This document shows positions 34,681 to 44,341 of a DNA stretch of 64,000 nt, one piece after another. Position 1 is the first letter of the stretch, and each line of letters begins with the position of its first letter. Under the pieces are notes generated by a model that did no database searches, was not told the origin of the DNA, and was given only the letters and a program-made list of their open reading frames with translations. The position numbers and the translations under genes were made by a program. The DNA comes from Christiangramia bathymodioli (GTDB taxonomy: Bacteria > Bacteroidota > Bacteroidia > Flavobacteriales > Flavobacteriaceae): the NCBI GenBank assembly GCA_009735695.1, contig SRSL01000004.1, forward strand, positions 186,001 through 250,000, in the 5' to 3' direction.

Positions 34681-35876
34681 TAATTTTCCTGCTTGTATTG
34701 CTTTAAAGCCTTCTCAAGGATTTCAATTGAACGTTCCAGATCTTCTTTTTTCAGTACATAAGCGATACGCACCTGGTTTAAGCCTGTATTTGGCGTAGAA
34801 TAGAAACCGGCCGCCGGGGCTACCATGATGGTTTCATTTTTATCTTCAAAGCTTTCCAGCAACCAGCGTGCAAAATCATCGGCGTCTTCTACAGGAAGTT
34901 CGGCGATGCAGTAAAATGCACCTTTCGGTTTGGCTACTTTTACGCCTTCGATTTTTTCCAGACCATCAACCAAAAGATTTCTTCTGAAGGTATACTCCTC
35001 GATCACCTCGTCAAAATACGATTGGGGCGTGTCCAGGGCGGCCTCACTCGCGATCTGCGCGAAAGTTGGAGGGCTTAATCGCGCCTGGGCAAACTTCATG
35101 GCTGTTGCGATCACCTCTTTATTTTTGGAAACCAAGCAACCTATCCTCGCACCACACATGCTGTATCGTTTGGAAACAGAATCTACCATGATCGCATTCT
35201 GGGCTAGCTCCGGGATGCTCATAATGGAGTGATGCTTAGCTCCTTCGTAAGCGAATTCCCTGTATACTTCATCTGCCACCACGAACAAATCGTGTTTCAG
35301 TGCCAGGTCTGCCAATTGCTTTACTTCGTCCCTGGTATAAAGATATCCCGTAGGGTTTCCAGGATTGCAAAGCAGGATCGCCTTGGTTTTATCGGTAATC
35401 AGTTTTTCAAAATCTGAAATGGGAGGCAAGGCAAAATTGTTCTCGATACTGCCCGGAATTGGTCTGATCTTAACTCCCGAGGCCGTTGCGAAACCATTGT
35501 AATTGGCATAAAAAGGCTCAGGGATGATCACTTCATCTCCAGGGTCTGTAATGCTTCCCATGGCGAAAAGCAAGGCTTCAGAACCTCCGGTGGTAATGAT
35601 GATGTCGTCCTTTTCCACAGGAAGACCTGTATTTTCATAATATTTCGCCAGTTTTTCCCGGTACGATTCAAAACCTGCGGAATGGCTGTAAGAGAGTACA
35701 TTGATATCGTGATTTCTAACCGCGTCCAATGCTCCTTCGGGCGTCTTGATATCAGGTTGCCCAATATTGAGTTGATAGATCTTTTTTCCTTTTTTAGTTG
35801 CTGCTTCAGCAAATGGAACCAGCTTTCTTATAGGAGATTCAGGCATTTCCAGCCCTTTATGTGAAATTTTTGGCAT
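34680..35876 (-). CDS. PLP-dependent aminotransferase (class I, aspartate-aminotransferase-like)
   Basis: 398 residues. Fold-type I motifs: YQLNIGQPDIKTPEGAL, ITTGGSEALLFAMGSI, LLCNPGNPTGYLYTRDEV, VVADEVYREFAYEG, PLP lysine in VDSVSKRYSMCGARIGCL and the substrate arginine in NQVRIAYVL. Substrate could be aspartate, aromatic or other amino acids. It is the first gene of a pair with murB. A TAnnTTTG box is 28 bases upstream. Confidence 0.95.
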   Translation of the reverse strand: MPKISHKGLEMPESPIRKLVPFAEAATKKGKKIYQLNIGQPDIKTPEGALDAVRNHDINVLSYSHSAGFESYREKLAKYYENTGLPVEKDDIIITTGGSEALLFAMGSITDPGDEVIIPEPFYANYNGFATASGVKIRPIPGSIENNFALPPISDFEKLITDKTKAILLCNPGNPTGYLYTRDEVKQLADLALKHDLFVVADEVYREFAYEGAKHHSIMSIPELAQNAIMVDSVSKRYSMCGARIGCLVSKNKEVIATAMKFAQARLSPPTFAQIASEAALDTPQSYFDEVIEEYTFRRNLLVDGLEKIEGVKVAKPKGAFYCIAELPVEDADDFARWLLESFEDKNETIMVAPAAGFYSTPNTGLNQVRIAYVLKKEDLERSIEILEKALKQYKQEN

Positions 35877-35904
35877 CGCATTAAATTTATGGGTTGCAAA
35901 ATTG

Positions 35905-35912
35905 CAAAAATA
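35905..35912 (-). promoter_or_regulatory. -7 promoter box of aminotransferase-murB
   Basis: Minus-strand TATTTTTG; predicted transcription start near 35898. No -33 TTG at the usual distance. Confidence 0.45.
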
Positions 35913-36031
35913 TCCCTTTAATCAATAATTATCCATACCTAATTCTTGGCTATTTTTTCAATTTTTATCTGAATACCTAAAATCTCCAGGATCATTTTTC
36001 AGAGAAGCTTAAACAGCTAATTTTCAGATAT

Positions 36032-36060
36032 AAAAAAAGCCTTCCATGCGGAAGGCTTTT
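36032..36060 (-). terminator. Rho-independent terminator after the DUF1573 gene
   Basis: AAAAGCCTTCC (36035-36045) and GGAAGGCTTTT (36050-36060) form an 11-bp stem; the minus strand then has a T-run. Confidence 0.88.
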
Positions 36061-36079
36061 CCATATTGATATTTAATCG

Positions 36080-36472
36080 TTAACTGTCGCCTGAGTCTTC
36101 CTCAACAACGATTCCCTTAATTTTAAGAGCTTTCACGGGTTCTTCGGCATTCGAATAGACCGTTACCGTCTTCCTGATAGGTCCAACTCTTTTAGTGTCA
36201 TATTTCACCTCTATTTCCCCTGTTTTCCCTGGCATAATAGGGTCTTTTGGCTTTTTCGGGATGGTACATCCACAGCTGGACTTTACGTCTTCAATTACAA
36301 GTGGAATTTCGCCTGTGTTCGTGAATTCAAAAACCCGAACGCCATCGCTTCCTTTCTTGATCTCACCGTAATCGATGGTTTCAGCCTTGAATTCCATCTT
36401 TGCGGTCTTCTGTGCCTGGGTAGTAGTCATTCCTGCCCAGATAAAAATCACTATTGCAAATAATTTTTTCAT
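36080..36472 (-). CDS. DUF1573 domain exported protein
   Basis: 130 residues from ATG 36472, where a normal signal peptide begins (MKKLFAIVIFIWAGMTTTQAQ); the longer frame to 36553 has no reason to start earlier. The DUF1573 immunoglobulin-like domain is clear: EFKAETIDYGEIKKGSDGVRV, EFTNTGEIPLVIEDVKSSCGC, GKTGEIEVKYDTKRVGPIRKT, ending KALKIKGIVV. It is common and multi-copy in Bacteroidetes; the role is unknown, perhaps binding in the periplasm. Divergent from valS. Confidence 0.93.
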   Translation of the reverse strand: MKKLFAIVIFIWAGMTTTQAQKTAKMEFKAETIDYGEIKKGSDGVRVFEFTNTGEIPLVIEDVKSSCGCTIPKKPKDPIMPGKTGEIEVKYDTKRVGPIRKTVTVYSNAEEPVKALKIKGIVVEEDSGDS

Positions 36473-36570
36473 GTTCTTAGTTTTTAGCGGAAAAGTAAAG
36501 ATAAGCCGAAATAGTTCAATTCTCAAAATTTTAATCAATTCGGCAGCTTTCAAATTCCTCTATTAATAAT

Positions 36571-36578
36571 TACTTTTG
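36571..36578 (+). promoter_or_regulatory. -7 promoter box of valS
   Basis: TACTTTTG, an exact TAnnTTTG match. It overlaps a TTG that would otherwise lengthen valS by ten codons, so it supports the ATG at 36606. Confidence 0.5.
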
Positions 36579-36605
36579 CCATTATTTCAAAAATCAGACC
36601 ATCAT

Positions 36606-39236
36606 ATGGCAATTGCTTCACAATACAACGCGAAAAAAGTAGAAGATAAGTGGTACGACTACTGGATGAAGAACAAATATTTTCATTCCGAAGTCGATGA
36701 AAGAGAGCCTTATACCATTGTAATTCCTCCGCCAAACGTGACCGGTGTGCTGCATATGGGCCATATGTTAAATAACACCATTCAGGACATATTGGTGCGC
36801 CGGGCCAGGTTAAAAGGCTTTAATGCTTGCTGGGTACCGGGAACCGACCATGCTTCCATCGCTACCGAGGCGAAAGTAGTGGCAAAACTTAAGGAAGAGG
36901 GGATAGATAAAACCAAACTCAGCCGCGAAGAATTTCTACAGCATGCCTGGGACTGGACTCATAAGCATGGCGGAATCATCCTGCAGCAATTGAAAAAGCT
37001 TGGAGCTTCCTGTGACTGGGAGCGTACTAAGTTTACGATGGATGAAAAGATGTCTGAGTCTGTTATAAAGGTTTTCGTGGATCTTTATGAAAAAGGGCTT
37101 ATCTATCGCGGATACCGAATGGTGAATTGGGACCCTCAGGCCAAAACCACGCTGTCTGATGAAGAAGTGAATTATGAAGAAAGAAACGGAAGACTTTTTT
37201 ATCTGAAATATAAGATTGAAGGTAGCGATGACTACCTTACCATCGCTACAACGAGACCGGAGACCATCCTTGGAGATACCGCTATTTGCATCAACCCTAA
37301 TGATGAGAGGTTCACCCATCTAAAAGGTAAAAAGGCGATCGTTCCCATTTGTAATCGGGTTATCCCGATCATCGAGGATGAATATGTGGATATGGAATTC
37401 GGAACCGGTTGTCTTAAAGTAACTCCCGCTCACGACGAGAATGACAAGAATTTAGGAGATAAACATAATCTGGACGTAATCGATATCTTCAACGATGATG
37501 CGACCTTAAATAGCTACGGACTACATTACGAAGGAAAGGATCGTTTCCAGGTTCGTGCTGAAATCGTGGAGGAACTGGAGATCTCTGGATTTCTTGAAAA
37601 AGTTGAAGATCATCTTAACAAGGTAGGAACCAGTGAAAGAACCGGTGCCGTTATCGAGCCAAAATTAAGCGACCAGTGGTTTCTTAAGATGAAAGAAATG
37701 GCCGATCCTGCACTAAAAGCGGTTGTAGGGGATGATATCAACCTGGTTCCAGACAAGTTCCTGAACACCTATAAACACTGGATGGAGAATGTTCGTGACT
37801 GGAACATTTCACGTCAGTTATGGTGGGGTCATCAAATTCCTGCTTATTATTATGGAGAGGGCAAAAATGACTTTGTGGTTGCCGAAACTCCGGAAGAAGC
37901 GCTGGAAAAGGCCAAACAGGTTACAGGAAATGAAAATTTTCAAGCCGGTGACCTAAGTCAGGATAAAGATGTATTGGATACCTGGTTTTCGTCCTGGTTA
38001 TGGCCAATAAGTGTTTTCAACGGTATCCTGGAGCCTGAAAATAAAGAAATACAATATTATTATCCTACCAATGACCTGGTAACCGCTCCTGAGATCCTTT
38101 TCTTCTGGGTGGCCAGGATGATCATGGCAGGTTATGAATACAGAGGTGAAAAGCCTTTTAAAAATGTTTATCTAACAGGGATCGTAAGGGATAAACAAAG
38201 ACGAAAAATGTCGAAATCTCTTGGTAATTCACCAGATCCAATTGGTTTAATCGAGCAGTATGGAGCAGATGGAGTTCGTGTTGGAATGCTGTTGAGTTCA
38301 CCAGCCGGAAACGATCTGATGTTCGATGAAGATCTTTGCAAGCAGGGGAGTGCCTTTTCTAATAAGATCTGGAATGCCTTCCGCCTGGTTAAGGGTTGGG
38401 AAATTTCAGAGGATATCGAACAGCCTGAAACCGCCAGGATCGCTATAAACTGGTACCAGGCTAAATTCCAGAAGTCCCTGAAGGAGATCGAGGATCACTA
38501 TTCAAAATATAGAATTAGCGACGCTTTAATGGCTACCTATAAGCTTATCTGGGACGACTATTGCAGCTGGTTCCTGGAAATGGTGAAGCCGGGTTATGGA
38601 GAGCCTATCGATGCAAAAACCTTTGATGCGATCATCAAAATTCTGGAAGATAACCTGAAAATTCTGCATCCGTTCATGCCATTCGTAACCGAAGAGATCT
38701 GGCACGAGATCACTGACCGAACGCCTGAAGAGGCCCTTATCGTAGCAAAATGGCCTGAGCAAACCGGCTTTGATGAGAAGCTTATTAAAGAATTCTCTCA
38801 TGCTGCTGAAGTGATAGCGGGCATCAGAAAAATTCGTAAAGAAAAGAATATTGCCTTTAAAAATTCGATAGACCTGAGTATCCTGAATAATGAAAACGTT
38901 TCTTCCACTTTCGATTCTACTATTTCTAAAATGGGTAATATCGAAAATCTGGAATATGTAGATCAGTCTGTCGACGGAGCTCTTTCCTTCAGGGTTAAAT
39001 CTAACGAATACTTTATTCCGGTAACCGGCGCCATTGATGTGGAAGCAGAGAAGAAGAAACTTCAGGAAGAATTAAGTTATACCGAAGGTTTCCTGAATTC
39101 AGTAAATAAAAAGCTTTCCAACGAGCGCTTTGTAAATAATGCGCCGGAGAAGGTGGTAGCCATTGAAAAAGCTAAAAAAGCTGATGCTGAAGCCAAAATA
39201 GAAGCTTTAAAATCGAGCTTGAAGAATTTGAATTAA
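36606..39236 (+). CDS. valS: Valyl-tRNA synthetase
   Basis: 876 residues from ATG 36606. HIGH-like motif in [21 protein letters not shown], editing (CP1) domain with [18 protein letters not shown], then [14 protein letters not shown] and the KMSKS motif in [21 protein letters not shown]. The C-terminal coiled-coil arm ([17 protein letters not shown]) is that of ValRS. It charges tRNA-Val in the cytoplasm. A single gene closed by a shared terminator with the convergent acyl-CoA-binding gene. Confidence 0.98.
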   Translation: MAIASQYNAKKVEDKWYDYWMKNKYFHSEVDEREPYTIVIPPPNVTGVLHMGHMLNNTIQDILVRRARLKGFNACWVPGTDHASIATEAKVVAKLKEEGIDKTKLSREEFLQHAWDWTHKHGGIILQQLKKLGASCDWERTKFTMDEKMSESVIKVFVDLYEKGLIYRGYRMVNWDPQAKTTLSDEEVNYEERNGRLFYLKYKIEGSDDYLTIATTRPETILGDTAICINPNDERFTHLKGKKAIVPICNRVIPIIEDEYVDMEFGTGCLKVTPAHDENDKNLGDKHNLDVIDIFNDDATLNSYGLHYEGKDRFQVRAEIVEELEISGFLEKVEDHLNKVGTSERTGAVIEPKLSDQWFLKMKEMADPALKAVVGDDINLVPDKFLNTYKHWMENVRDWNISRQLWWGHQIPAYYYGEGKNDFVVAETPEEALEKAKQVTGNENFQAGDLSQDKDVLDTWFSSWLWPISVFNGILEPENKEIQYYYPTNDLVTAPEILFFWVARMIMAGYEYRGEKPFKNVYLTGIVRDKQRRKMSKSLGNSPDPIGLIEQYGADGVRVGMLLSSPAGNDLMFDEDLCKQGSAFSNKIWNAFRLVKGWEISEDIEQPETARIAINWYQAKFQKSLKEIEDHYSKYRISDALMATYKLIWDDYCSWFLEMVKPGYGEPIDAKTFDAIIKILEDNLKILHPFMPFVTEEIWHEITDRTPEEALIVAKWPEQTGFDEKLIKEFSHAAEVIAGIRKIRKEKNIAFKNSIDLSILNNENVSSTFDSTISKMGNIENLEYVDQSVDGALSFRVKSNEYFIPVTGAIDVEAEKKKLQEELSYTEGFLNSVNKKLSNERFVNNAPEKVVAIEKAKKADAEAKIEALKSSLKNLN

Positions 39237-39262
39237 GCTTCAAATTGTCAGTACAGAATAAA

Positions 39263-39289
39263 AAAAAGAGGGCCAAGGGCCCTCTTTTT
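39263..39289. terminator. Bidirectional terminator between valS and the ACBP gene
   Basis: AAAAAGAGGGCC (39263-39274) pairs with GGCCCTCTTTTT (39278-39289), loop AAG. Confidence 0.9.
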
Positions 39290-39309
39290 AATTTTAAATA
39301 TTATCTGGT

Positions 39310-39585
39310 TCATTCCTTTATGTCGCCAATATGAAGTTCCACCAGTTCAATATACTTTCGTTTGGCTTCTTCCTTGCTTAAATCCTTCACCTGTACGAGG
39401 GCATTTACTTTAAAAGCCGACCTAAGGTCTCCTCTGTTCGTAGTAGGGATATAGAATCCGTTCTTTTCTGTTGCTCTTTTATAGAGAGCGTAAAAATGTA
39501 AAAGCACATCGGGAGGGAATTGGCGGTTCGTACCACTCGCCATCTCGTAGGCTTTCAGGAATTTTGAATTCACTTCTTGTTCCAT
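39310..39585 (-). CDS. Acyl-CoA-binding protein
   Basis: 91 residues, the size of a free-standing ACBP. The four-helix pattern is seen with the ligand motif HFYALYKRATEKNGF (Y-x2-YK-x-AT) and KDLSKEEAKRKYIELVE near the end. The position usually held by the KWDAW motif reads RSAFKVNALV, so it is a divergent member. ACBPs carry long-chain acyl-CoA esters in the cytoplasm. It is last in a run cdsA-psd-ACBP, fitting a role in phospholipid synthesis; such genes are common in Flavobacteria but not in most bacteria. Confidence 0.92.
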   Translation of the reverse strand: MEQEVNSKFLKAYEMASGTNRQFPPDVLLHFYALYKRATEKNGFYIPTTNRGDLRSAFKVNALVQVKDLSKEEAKRKYIELVELHIGDIKE

Positions 39586-39596
39586 CTTGAATTATT

Positions 39597-40253
39597 TTAT
39601 CTCACAACATCGGCGATCACACTTATACCGCCTTTCACCTTCTGGTTCAATTCAACTTTGATGTTGGTTCCCACGGGAACAAAAACATCTACCCGACTTC
39701 CGAATTTGATAAATCCGCTATCGCTTCCCTGTTCCACAATAGCGTCGACTTCAGCATAATTTACAATTCTTTTTGCCATTGCTCCGGCGATTTGTCGGTA
39801 AAGGATCTCGCCAGTAACTTCATTTTCAACCACCACGGTTGTTCTTTCATTCTCTTCGCTGGACTTTGGGTGCCAGGCAACAAGAAATTTTCCAGGGTGG
39901 TATTTACTGAATGTTACTTTTCCTCCAACTGGATGGCGCGTCACATGTACATTGATTGGTGACATGAAGATCGAAATCTGTATACGATTGTCCTTGAAAT
40001 ATTCTTTTTCATATACCTCTTCGATAGCCACTACCTTACCATCTACCGGGGCAAGGATGTGCTCGTTATTTTTCTGAGTGTTTCTTTTCGGGTTTCTGAA
40101 GAACTGCAGGATTAAAAAGAAAAATAGCAGAGACAGGATCAGAATTCCGAATTTCAGCCAGTAAATATTTATGAAATTATAAGTGATGATATTGATCGCG
40201 ATAAGGATTATCGCGGTGATTATCATTATTTTATAGCCTTCTTTATGAAACAT
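39597..40253 (-). CDS. psd: Phosphatidylserine decarboxylase proenzyme (short, archaeal-like type)
   Basis: 218 residues. Two N-terminal membrane helices (about 10-55) precede HILAPVDGKVVAIEEV, ISIFMSPINVHVTRHP and the self-cleavage site in GFIKFGSRVDVFVP, where the Gly-Ser bond gives the pyruvoyl group. It decarboxylates phosphatidylserine to phosphatidylethanolamine, the main lipid. It overlaps cdsA by 11 bases and lies 11 bases before the ACBP gene. No pssA is in the window. Confidence 0.96.
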   Translation of the reverse strand: MFHKEGYKIMIITAIILIAINIITYNFINIYWLKFGILILSLLFFFLILQFFRNPKRNTQKNNEHILAPVDGKVVAIEEVYEKEYFKDNRIQISIFMSPINVHVTRHPVGGKVTFSKYHPGKFLVAWHPKSSEENERTTVVVENEVTGEILYRQIAGAMAKRIVNYAEVDAIVEQGSDSGFIKFGSRVDVFVPVGTNIKVELNQKVKGGISVIADVVR

Positions 40254-41079
40254 AGTTCAATATATATAAATAAGCGTAAACGAAAGGGCTTGCAAAGATA
40301 ATACTATCCAGCCTGTCAAACAATCCTCCATGACCCGGCATCAATTTTCCGCTGTCTTTTACGCCCGCCTGACGTTTGAATTTTGACTGTATCAGGTCGC
40401 CCAAAGTTCCGAAAATACTAAGTATAAAAGCCATTCCCATCCATATAGCAGGAGTATTGAACTGGCTGTGTTCTGAAATGCTTGCGGGTAATAATGGACT
40501 GTAATACCAGATGGCGTAGGCCATAATCAAACTGAAAACCAGCCCACCCAGGAAACCTTCAATGGTCTTATTCGGTGATATTTTTTCGTATAATTTACGT
40601 TTTCCGAAATTCTTTCCTACCAAGTATGCGAATGTGTCGTTGGTCCAGATCAGGAAAAATATTCCTATGACCAGTTTCGGGATGAAAATACCTTCTATAG
40701 TGGGAATAAGGGTAAGGAAAATGGTAGACGAAATAAGGTAGAAAATGATGATGATATATTTCTTCTTTTCGAATACCGGTATCTTTTTTACCACCAATAA
40801 ATCCTTTACGAGGAAAAGATTCACAAAAATGGTAATGAATAATAACAATATGGTCGCGTCCTGGTTGAACTTTAAAAAGCTGAATAGGTAGAACAGTAAA
40901 GCCTGTAAAAAATACAGGGCGTAGCTCTTAAGTCGAAGCAACTTTTGCATTTCTACCAGGCACACAAGGCTTAAAAGATAGAAAAGCAGGATAAAGATTA
41001 GTTCTGAAGACAGAATTGAAGCAACCAAAATGGATGTATACAACAAGCCTGATACAGCACGTATTATGGTTTCCCTCAT
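40243..41079 (-). CDS. cdsA: Phosphatidate cytidylyltransferase
   Basis: 278 residues, about eight membrane helices. The family signature is near the C-terminus: SIFGTLGDLIQSKFKRQAGVKDSGK followed by LMPGHGGLFDRLDSI. It makes CDP-diacylglycerol from phosphatidate and CTP in the inner membrane. Start ATG 41079 is 3 bases after the LUD stop. Overlap with psd by 11 bases indicates coupled translation of lipid genes. Confidence 0.96.
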   Translation of the reverse strand: MRETIIRAVSGLLYTSILVASILSSELIFILLFYLLSLVCLVEMQKLLRLKSYALYFLQALLFYLFSFLKFNQDATILLLFITIFVNLFLVKDLLVVKKIPVFEKKKYIIIIFYLISSTIFLTLIPTIEGIFIPKLVIGIFFLIWTNDTFAYLVGKNFGKRKLYEKISPNKTIEGFLGGLVFSLIMAYAIWYYSPLLPASISEHSQFNTPAIWMGMAFILSIFGTLGDLIQSKFKRQAGVKDSGKLMPGHGGLFDRLDSIIFASPFVYAYLYILNYVS

Positions 41080-41082
41080 ATA

Positions 41083-41694
41083 TTACAGATCTTCCAGTAG
41101 GAGCAAATATAGGTTTTTTGTGCTACTTCCGTAACTCATAAAATCACCCTCTTTCTGGTTTCCGAAATTTTTAATGGTAGTAATATTGGAAGGAATTTGC
41201 TGTTTGTTCTTGAATTTGATGCCTCTTAAACCCTCACCGATCGTATCGATTAACTGGCTTGTAGAGGATAGAATGATGAAATTAGGAGGCAGGTCGTGAA
41301 GTTTTCGTTCCTTGATCTGGTTGGAAGAGATCAGGATGGAGCCATCGTTAGCCACTAAAAATTCACAGGTTGATAAAAAGAACTCGGCACTCGCAGCCTT
41401 ATTGAAATCAAGGTTAAATCCGTTGAATTTATTTTTCAGATTTTCGTCGAAGCAACAACATTCTTTCTCATACCAGTCATTTTCCAGAAGTATATTGTCA
41501 AAAGCCTCCTGGATCTCTGAATCATCGATACAATAAAGAAATTTTCCTCCATTGTTCTTGAAATTCATCATGAATCGCTCGTCGGTAGGTAATTTTACCT
41601 CCGGCATGTATTTGCCTCTTTCAGTATTTTCAGGGGAGTCTTTTTCCTGTCCTGATTTTGGCTTTGGATTTAGAAACCTCTTGAATAGATTCAT
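41083..41694 (-). CDS. LUD (LutB/LutC, DUF162) domain protein
   Basis: 203 residues. After a basic, disordered N-terminus (about 1-30) it reads RFMMNFKNNGGKFLYCIDDSE, ADAEF-like FNKAASAEFFLSTCEFLVANDGSIL and HDLPPNFIILSSTSQLIDTIGEGL, the LUD pattern found near cdsA-ftsH in Flavobacteria. LutB/C members assist lactate oxidation, but this single-domain type is not known to. It starts the cdsA-psd-ACBP group. A promoter box and terminator precede it. Confidence 0.87.
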   Translation of the reverse strand: MNLFKRFLNPKPKSGQEKDSPENTERGKYMPEVKLPTDERFMMNFKNNGGKFLYCIDDSEIQEAFDNILLENDWYEKECCCFDENLKNKFNGFNLDFNKAASAEFFLSTCEFLVANDGSILISSNQIKERKLHDLPPNFIILSSTSQLIDTIGEGLRGIKFKNKQQIPSNITTIKNFGNQKEGDFMSYGSSTKNLYLLLLEDL

Positions 41695-41729
41695 AGAGTT
41701 TTAGGGTATGATTTCTAACGTCATTTTAC

Positions 41730-41737
41730 CAAAGTTA
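41730..41737 (-). promoter_or_regulatory. Candidate promoter of the LUD-cdsA-psd-ACBP group
   Basis: Minus-strand TAACTTTG (exact TAnnTTTG), with a TTG 24 bases upstream at 41762-41764 (minus strand), one base longer than the known 17-23 range. It overlaps the terminator arm of ftsH. Confidence 0.5.
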
Positions 41738-41780
41738 AAAAATCTCAAATTAACCTTTGTTCAATTTGAGATTTTTTAAC
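41734..41780 (-). terminator. Perfect 18-bp inverted repeat between ftsH and LUD
   Basis: GTTAAAAAATCTCAAATT (41734-41751) is the exact reverse complement of 41763-41780, with an 11-base loop. On either strand a T-run is part of the stem. It should end rsfS-ftsH transcripts. Confidence 0.8.
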
Positions 41781-41793
41781 TGGAACTTCTACA

Positions 41794-43854
41794 CTACTTA
41801 TTAACCGAATCCTCTTCGGTTATTTCCTCTTCGTTATCCTTCCCTTTAGCTTTGGCAGAAGGTGATTCCTTGCCATTTTTGCTGGATTCTTCGAGGGTGT
41901 TCTTCTCTTTAATAGGCTGTCCTTCTTCGGTCTCTTTCTGGAAAGGTCTCTTTCCGAAGATCTTTTCAAGGTCATCCTTGAAAATAACCTCCTTATCTAA
42001 AAGAATTTCCGCGAGTTGGGTAAGCTTATCCTTATTATGCTCGAGAAGATCTACCGCTCTTTGATACTGTGCTTCGATAAGGTTGGAAATTTCCTTATCG
42101 ATTAGCTCTGAAGTCTTTTCACTATATGGTTTGGTGAAGTTGTATTCACTTTGTCCGGAAGAATCGTAATAAGTAAGGTTTCCTACCGCGTCGTTCAATC
42201 CGTAAATGGTGACCATGGCTCTGGCCTGTTTGGTCACTTTTTCAAGGTCGCTCAATGCACCGGTGGATATTTTGTTGAAGACCACCTTCTCTGCGGCTCT
42301 TCCTCCAAGGGCAGCACACATTTCGTCCAGCATTTGTTCCGGCCTCACGATCAATCGCTCTTCTGGAAGATACCAGGCAGCTCCAAGGGATTGCCCTCGT
42401 GGAACAATGGTTACCTTCACCAACGGAGCAGCGTGTTCCAACATCCAGCTAACAGTGGCATGTCCTGCTTCGTGAAAAGCAATGGCTTTTTTCTCTTCCG
42501 GAGTAATGATCTTGTTCTTTTTCTCGAGTCCTCCAACGATTCGGTCTACCGCATCCAGGAAGTCCTGTTTCCCTACGGCCTTATTTCCTTTTCTGGCAGC
42601 GATAAGGGCCGCTTCGTTACACACATTCGCGATATCTGCTCCAGAGAAGCCGGGTGTTTGCTTAGCCAGGAATTCAATATCCAGCTCGTCTGATATTTTC
42701 TTAAGAGGTTTTAAGTGAACCTCGAATATTTCTTTTCGCTCTCTAAGGTCTGGAAGGTCAACGTAGATCTGACGGTCAAAACGTCCCGCCCGCATCAATG
42801 CTTTGTCGAGCACATCTGCGCGGTTGGTCGCCGCGATCACGATCACATTGGTGTTTGTTCCAAAACCATCCATCTCGGTAAGCAGCTGGTTCAGGGTGTT
42901 TTCTCGCTCATCGTTTGAACCTGAAAAATTACTTTTTCCACGTGCTCTACCAATCGCATCGATCTCATCGATAAAGATGATCGAAGGTGATTTTTCCTTT
43001 GCCTGTTTGAAAAGGTCACGAACACGCGAGGCGCCAACCCCTACGAACATCTCCACGAAATCTGATCCAGATAATGAGAAGAAAGGTACTTTGGCCTCAC
43101 CAGCCACAGCTTTAGCAAGAAGGGTTTTACCGGTCCCGGGAGGTCCTACAAGAAGAGCTCCTTTTGGGATCTTACCACCAAGCGCGGTATATTTTTCTGG
43201 TTGCTTCAGGAAATCCACGATTTCCTGTACTTCTTCCTTCGCACCTTCAAGTCCGGCAACATCTTTGAAAGACGTTTTTACATCGGTATTCTGGTCAAAT
43301 AGCTTGGCTTTGGATTTTCCGATATTGAAGATCTGTCCGCCGGCTCCTCCGCCAGCTCCAGAACTCATTTTTCGCATGATAAAGATCCAAACCCCAATGA
43401 TCAGGATAAATGGCAGCAGTGCCCAGAACAACTCTCCCAGAACATCACTGGAGGTGTCATAGGTGACAACCGTGTCCAGGTTGTTCTCTTTTTTAATTTC
43501 GTTGATATCGTTCTCGAAGTTCTGAAGATCTCCAAACTGAAAACTATAGGCAGGACTTTCACCTGTTGGAAATAGTTCCGGATCAATATTTTTTTTATGG
43601 ATGTCTTTCTGTTTAGCCTCATCTGTAAGGTAAACCCGGGCCTGGTTGCGATTGATGATCTCAACTTTCTTTACATCACCGGTCTCTAAAAATTCCTTGA
43701 ATTCAGCTGGATTGGTTTTGGCTGGTTCAGAAAAACCGCCGCCGCCAAAAAAGTTGATTCCTAAAAATATAATGATGATCACCGCATAAATCCAGTAGGC
43801 GCTGAACTTAGGTTTTTTGGGATCTAATTTTTTCTTTGGTTTTTGATTCGCCAT
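41794..43854 (-). CDS. ftsH: ATP-dependent zinc metalloprotease FtsH
   Basis: 686 residues. Two membrane helices (about 20-37 and 145-165) enclose a periplasmic loop. AAA motor: Walker [20 protein letters not shown], pore [17 protein letters not shown], Walker [18 protein letters not shown], second-region [21 protein letters not shown]. Protease: zinc site [12 protein letters not shown] with His461, then Glu/Asp-rich metal region ([15 protein letters not shown]). The charged C-terminal tail (about 650-686) is rich in Glu and Lys. It degrades membrane and short-lived proteins. It follows rsfS with a 22-base gap. Confidence 0.98.
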   Translation of the reverse strand: MANQKPKKKLDPKKPKFSAYWIYAVIIIIFLGINFFGGGGFSEPAKTNPAEFKEFLETGDVKKVEIINRNQARVYLTDEAKQKDIHKKNIDPELFPTGESPAYSFQFGDLQNFENDINEIKKENNLDTVVTYDTSSDVLGELFWALLPFILIIGVWIFIMRKMSSGAGGGAGGQIFNIGKSKAKLFDQNTDVKTSFKDVAGLEGAKEEVQEIVDFLKQPEKYTALGGKIPKGALLVGPPGTGKTLLAKAVAGEAKVPFFSLSGSDFVEMFVGVGASRVRDLFKQAKEKSPSIIFIDEIDAIGRARGKSNFSGSNDERENTLNQLLTEMDGFGTNTNVIVIAATNRADVLDKALMRAGRFDRQIYVDLPDLRERKEIFEVHLKPLKKISDELDIEFLAKQTPGFSGADIANVCNEAALIAARKGNKAVGKQDFLDAVDRIVGGLEKKNKIITPEEKKAIAFHEAGHATVSWMLEHAAPLVKVTIVPRGQSLGAAWYLPEERLIVRPEQMLDEMCAALGGRAAEKVVFNKISTGALSDLEKVTKQARAMVTIYGLNDAVGNLTYYDSSGQSEYNFTKPYSEKTSELIDKEISNLIEAQYQRAVDLLEHNKDKLTQLAEILLDKEVIFKDDLEKIFGKRPFQKETEEGQPIKEKNTLEESSKNGKESPSAKAKGKDNEEEITEEDSVNK

Positions 43855-43876
43855 TATCTCGTGCTATGTTTTATTC

Positions 43877-44248
43877 TTAATAACTGGTCTCTATGGATGT
43901 GATCTTAGCGTCACCCCACAGGCTCTCAATATCGTAAAATTCCCTGATATGCTTCTGGAATACATGAACCACCACGTTCACATAATCTAAAAGAACCCAC
44001 TCGGCATTTTCACTACCTTCGATATGCCAGGGTTTGTCTTTCAGGTTTTTACTAACTGTCTTTTGTACGGAATTTACTATGGCGTTAACCTGCGTGTTGG
44101 AAGTACCGTTGCAGATAATAAAATAATCACAAACTGTGTTTTCAATTTCTCTAAGGTCCAGGATATCAATATCATTCCCCTTAACTTCCTCTATCCCTTT
44201 TATAATATGTGCAATAAGTTGATCGCTGTTTTTTTCCTTTTTCGACAT
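43877..44248 (-). CDS. rsfS: Ribosome silencing factor
   Basis: 123 residues. The RsfS/Iojap pattern is clear: LIAHIIKGIEEVKGNDIDILDL, ENTVCDYFIICNGTSNTQVNAI and KPWHIEGSENAEWVLLDYVNVVVHVF. RsfS binds ribosomal protein L14 and blocks subunit joining in starvation. It is first in the rsfS-ftsH pair. A promoter box lies 19 bases upstream. Confidence 0.97.
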   Translation of the reverse strand: MSKKEKNSDQLIAHIIKGIEEVKGNDIDILDLREIENTVCDYFIICNGTSNTQVNAIVNSVQKTVSKNLKDKPWHIEGSENAEWVLLDYVNVVVHVFQKHIREFYDIESLWGDAKITSIETSY

Positions 44249-44266
44249 TAAATTAATTTATTTACG

Positions 44267-44274
44267 CAAATTTA
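44267..44274 (-). promoter_or_regulatory. -7 promoter box of rsfS-ftsH
   Basis: Minus-strand TAAATTTG, an exact TAnnTTTG match; no TTG found 17-23 bases upstream. Confidence 0.45.
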
Positions 44275-44341
44275 TCATTTTTTGCTCTCTTAATGAGCTA
44301 GTTTTTATAAGAATTAACGCCTCTTATCATTTATATTCTCT

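Noticed and set aside
42803-43462. A 219-codon plus-strand frame in ftsH
   Set aside because: Complementary to the AAA domain of ftsH, with no independent family signal; a coding shadow.
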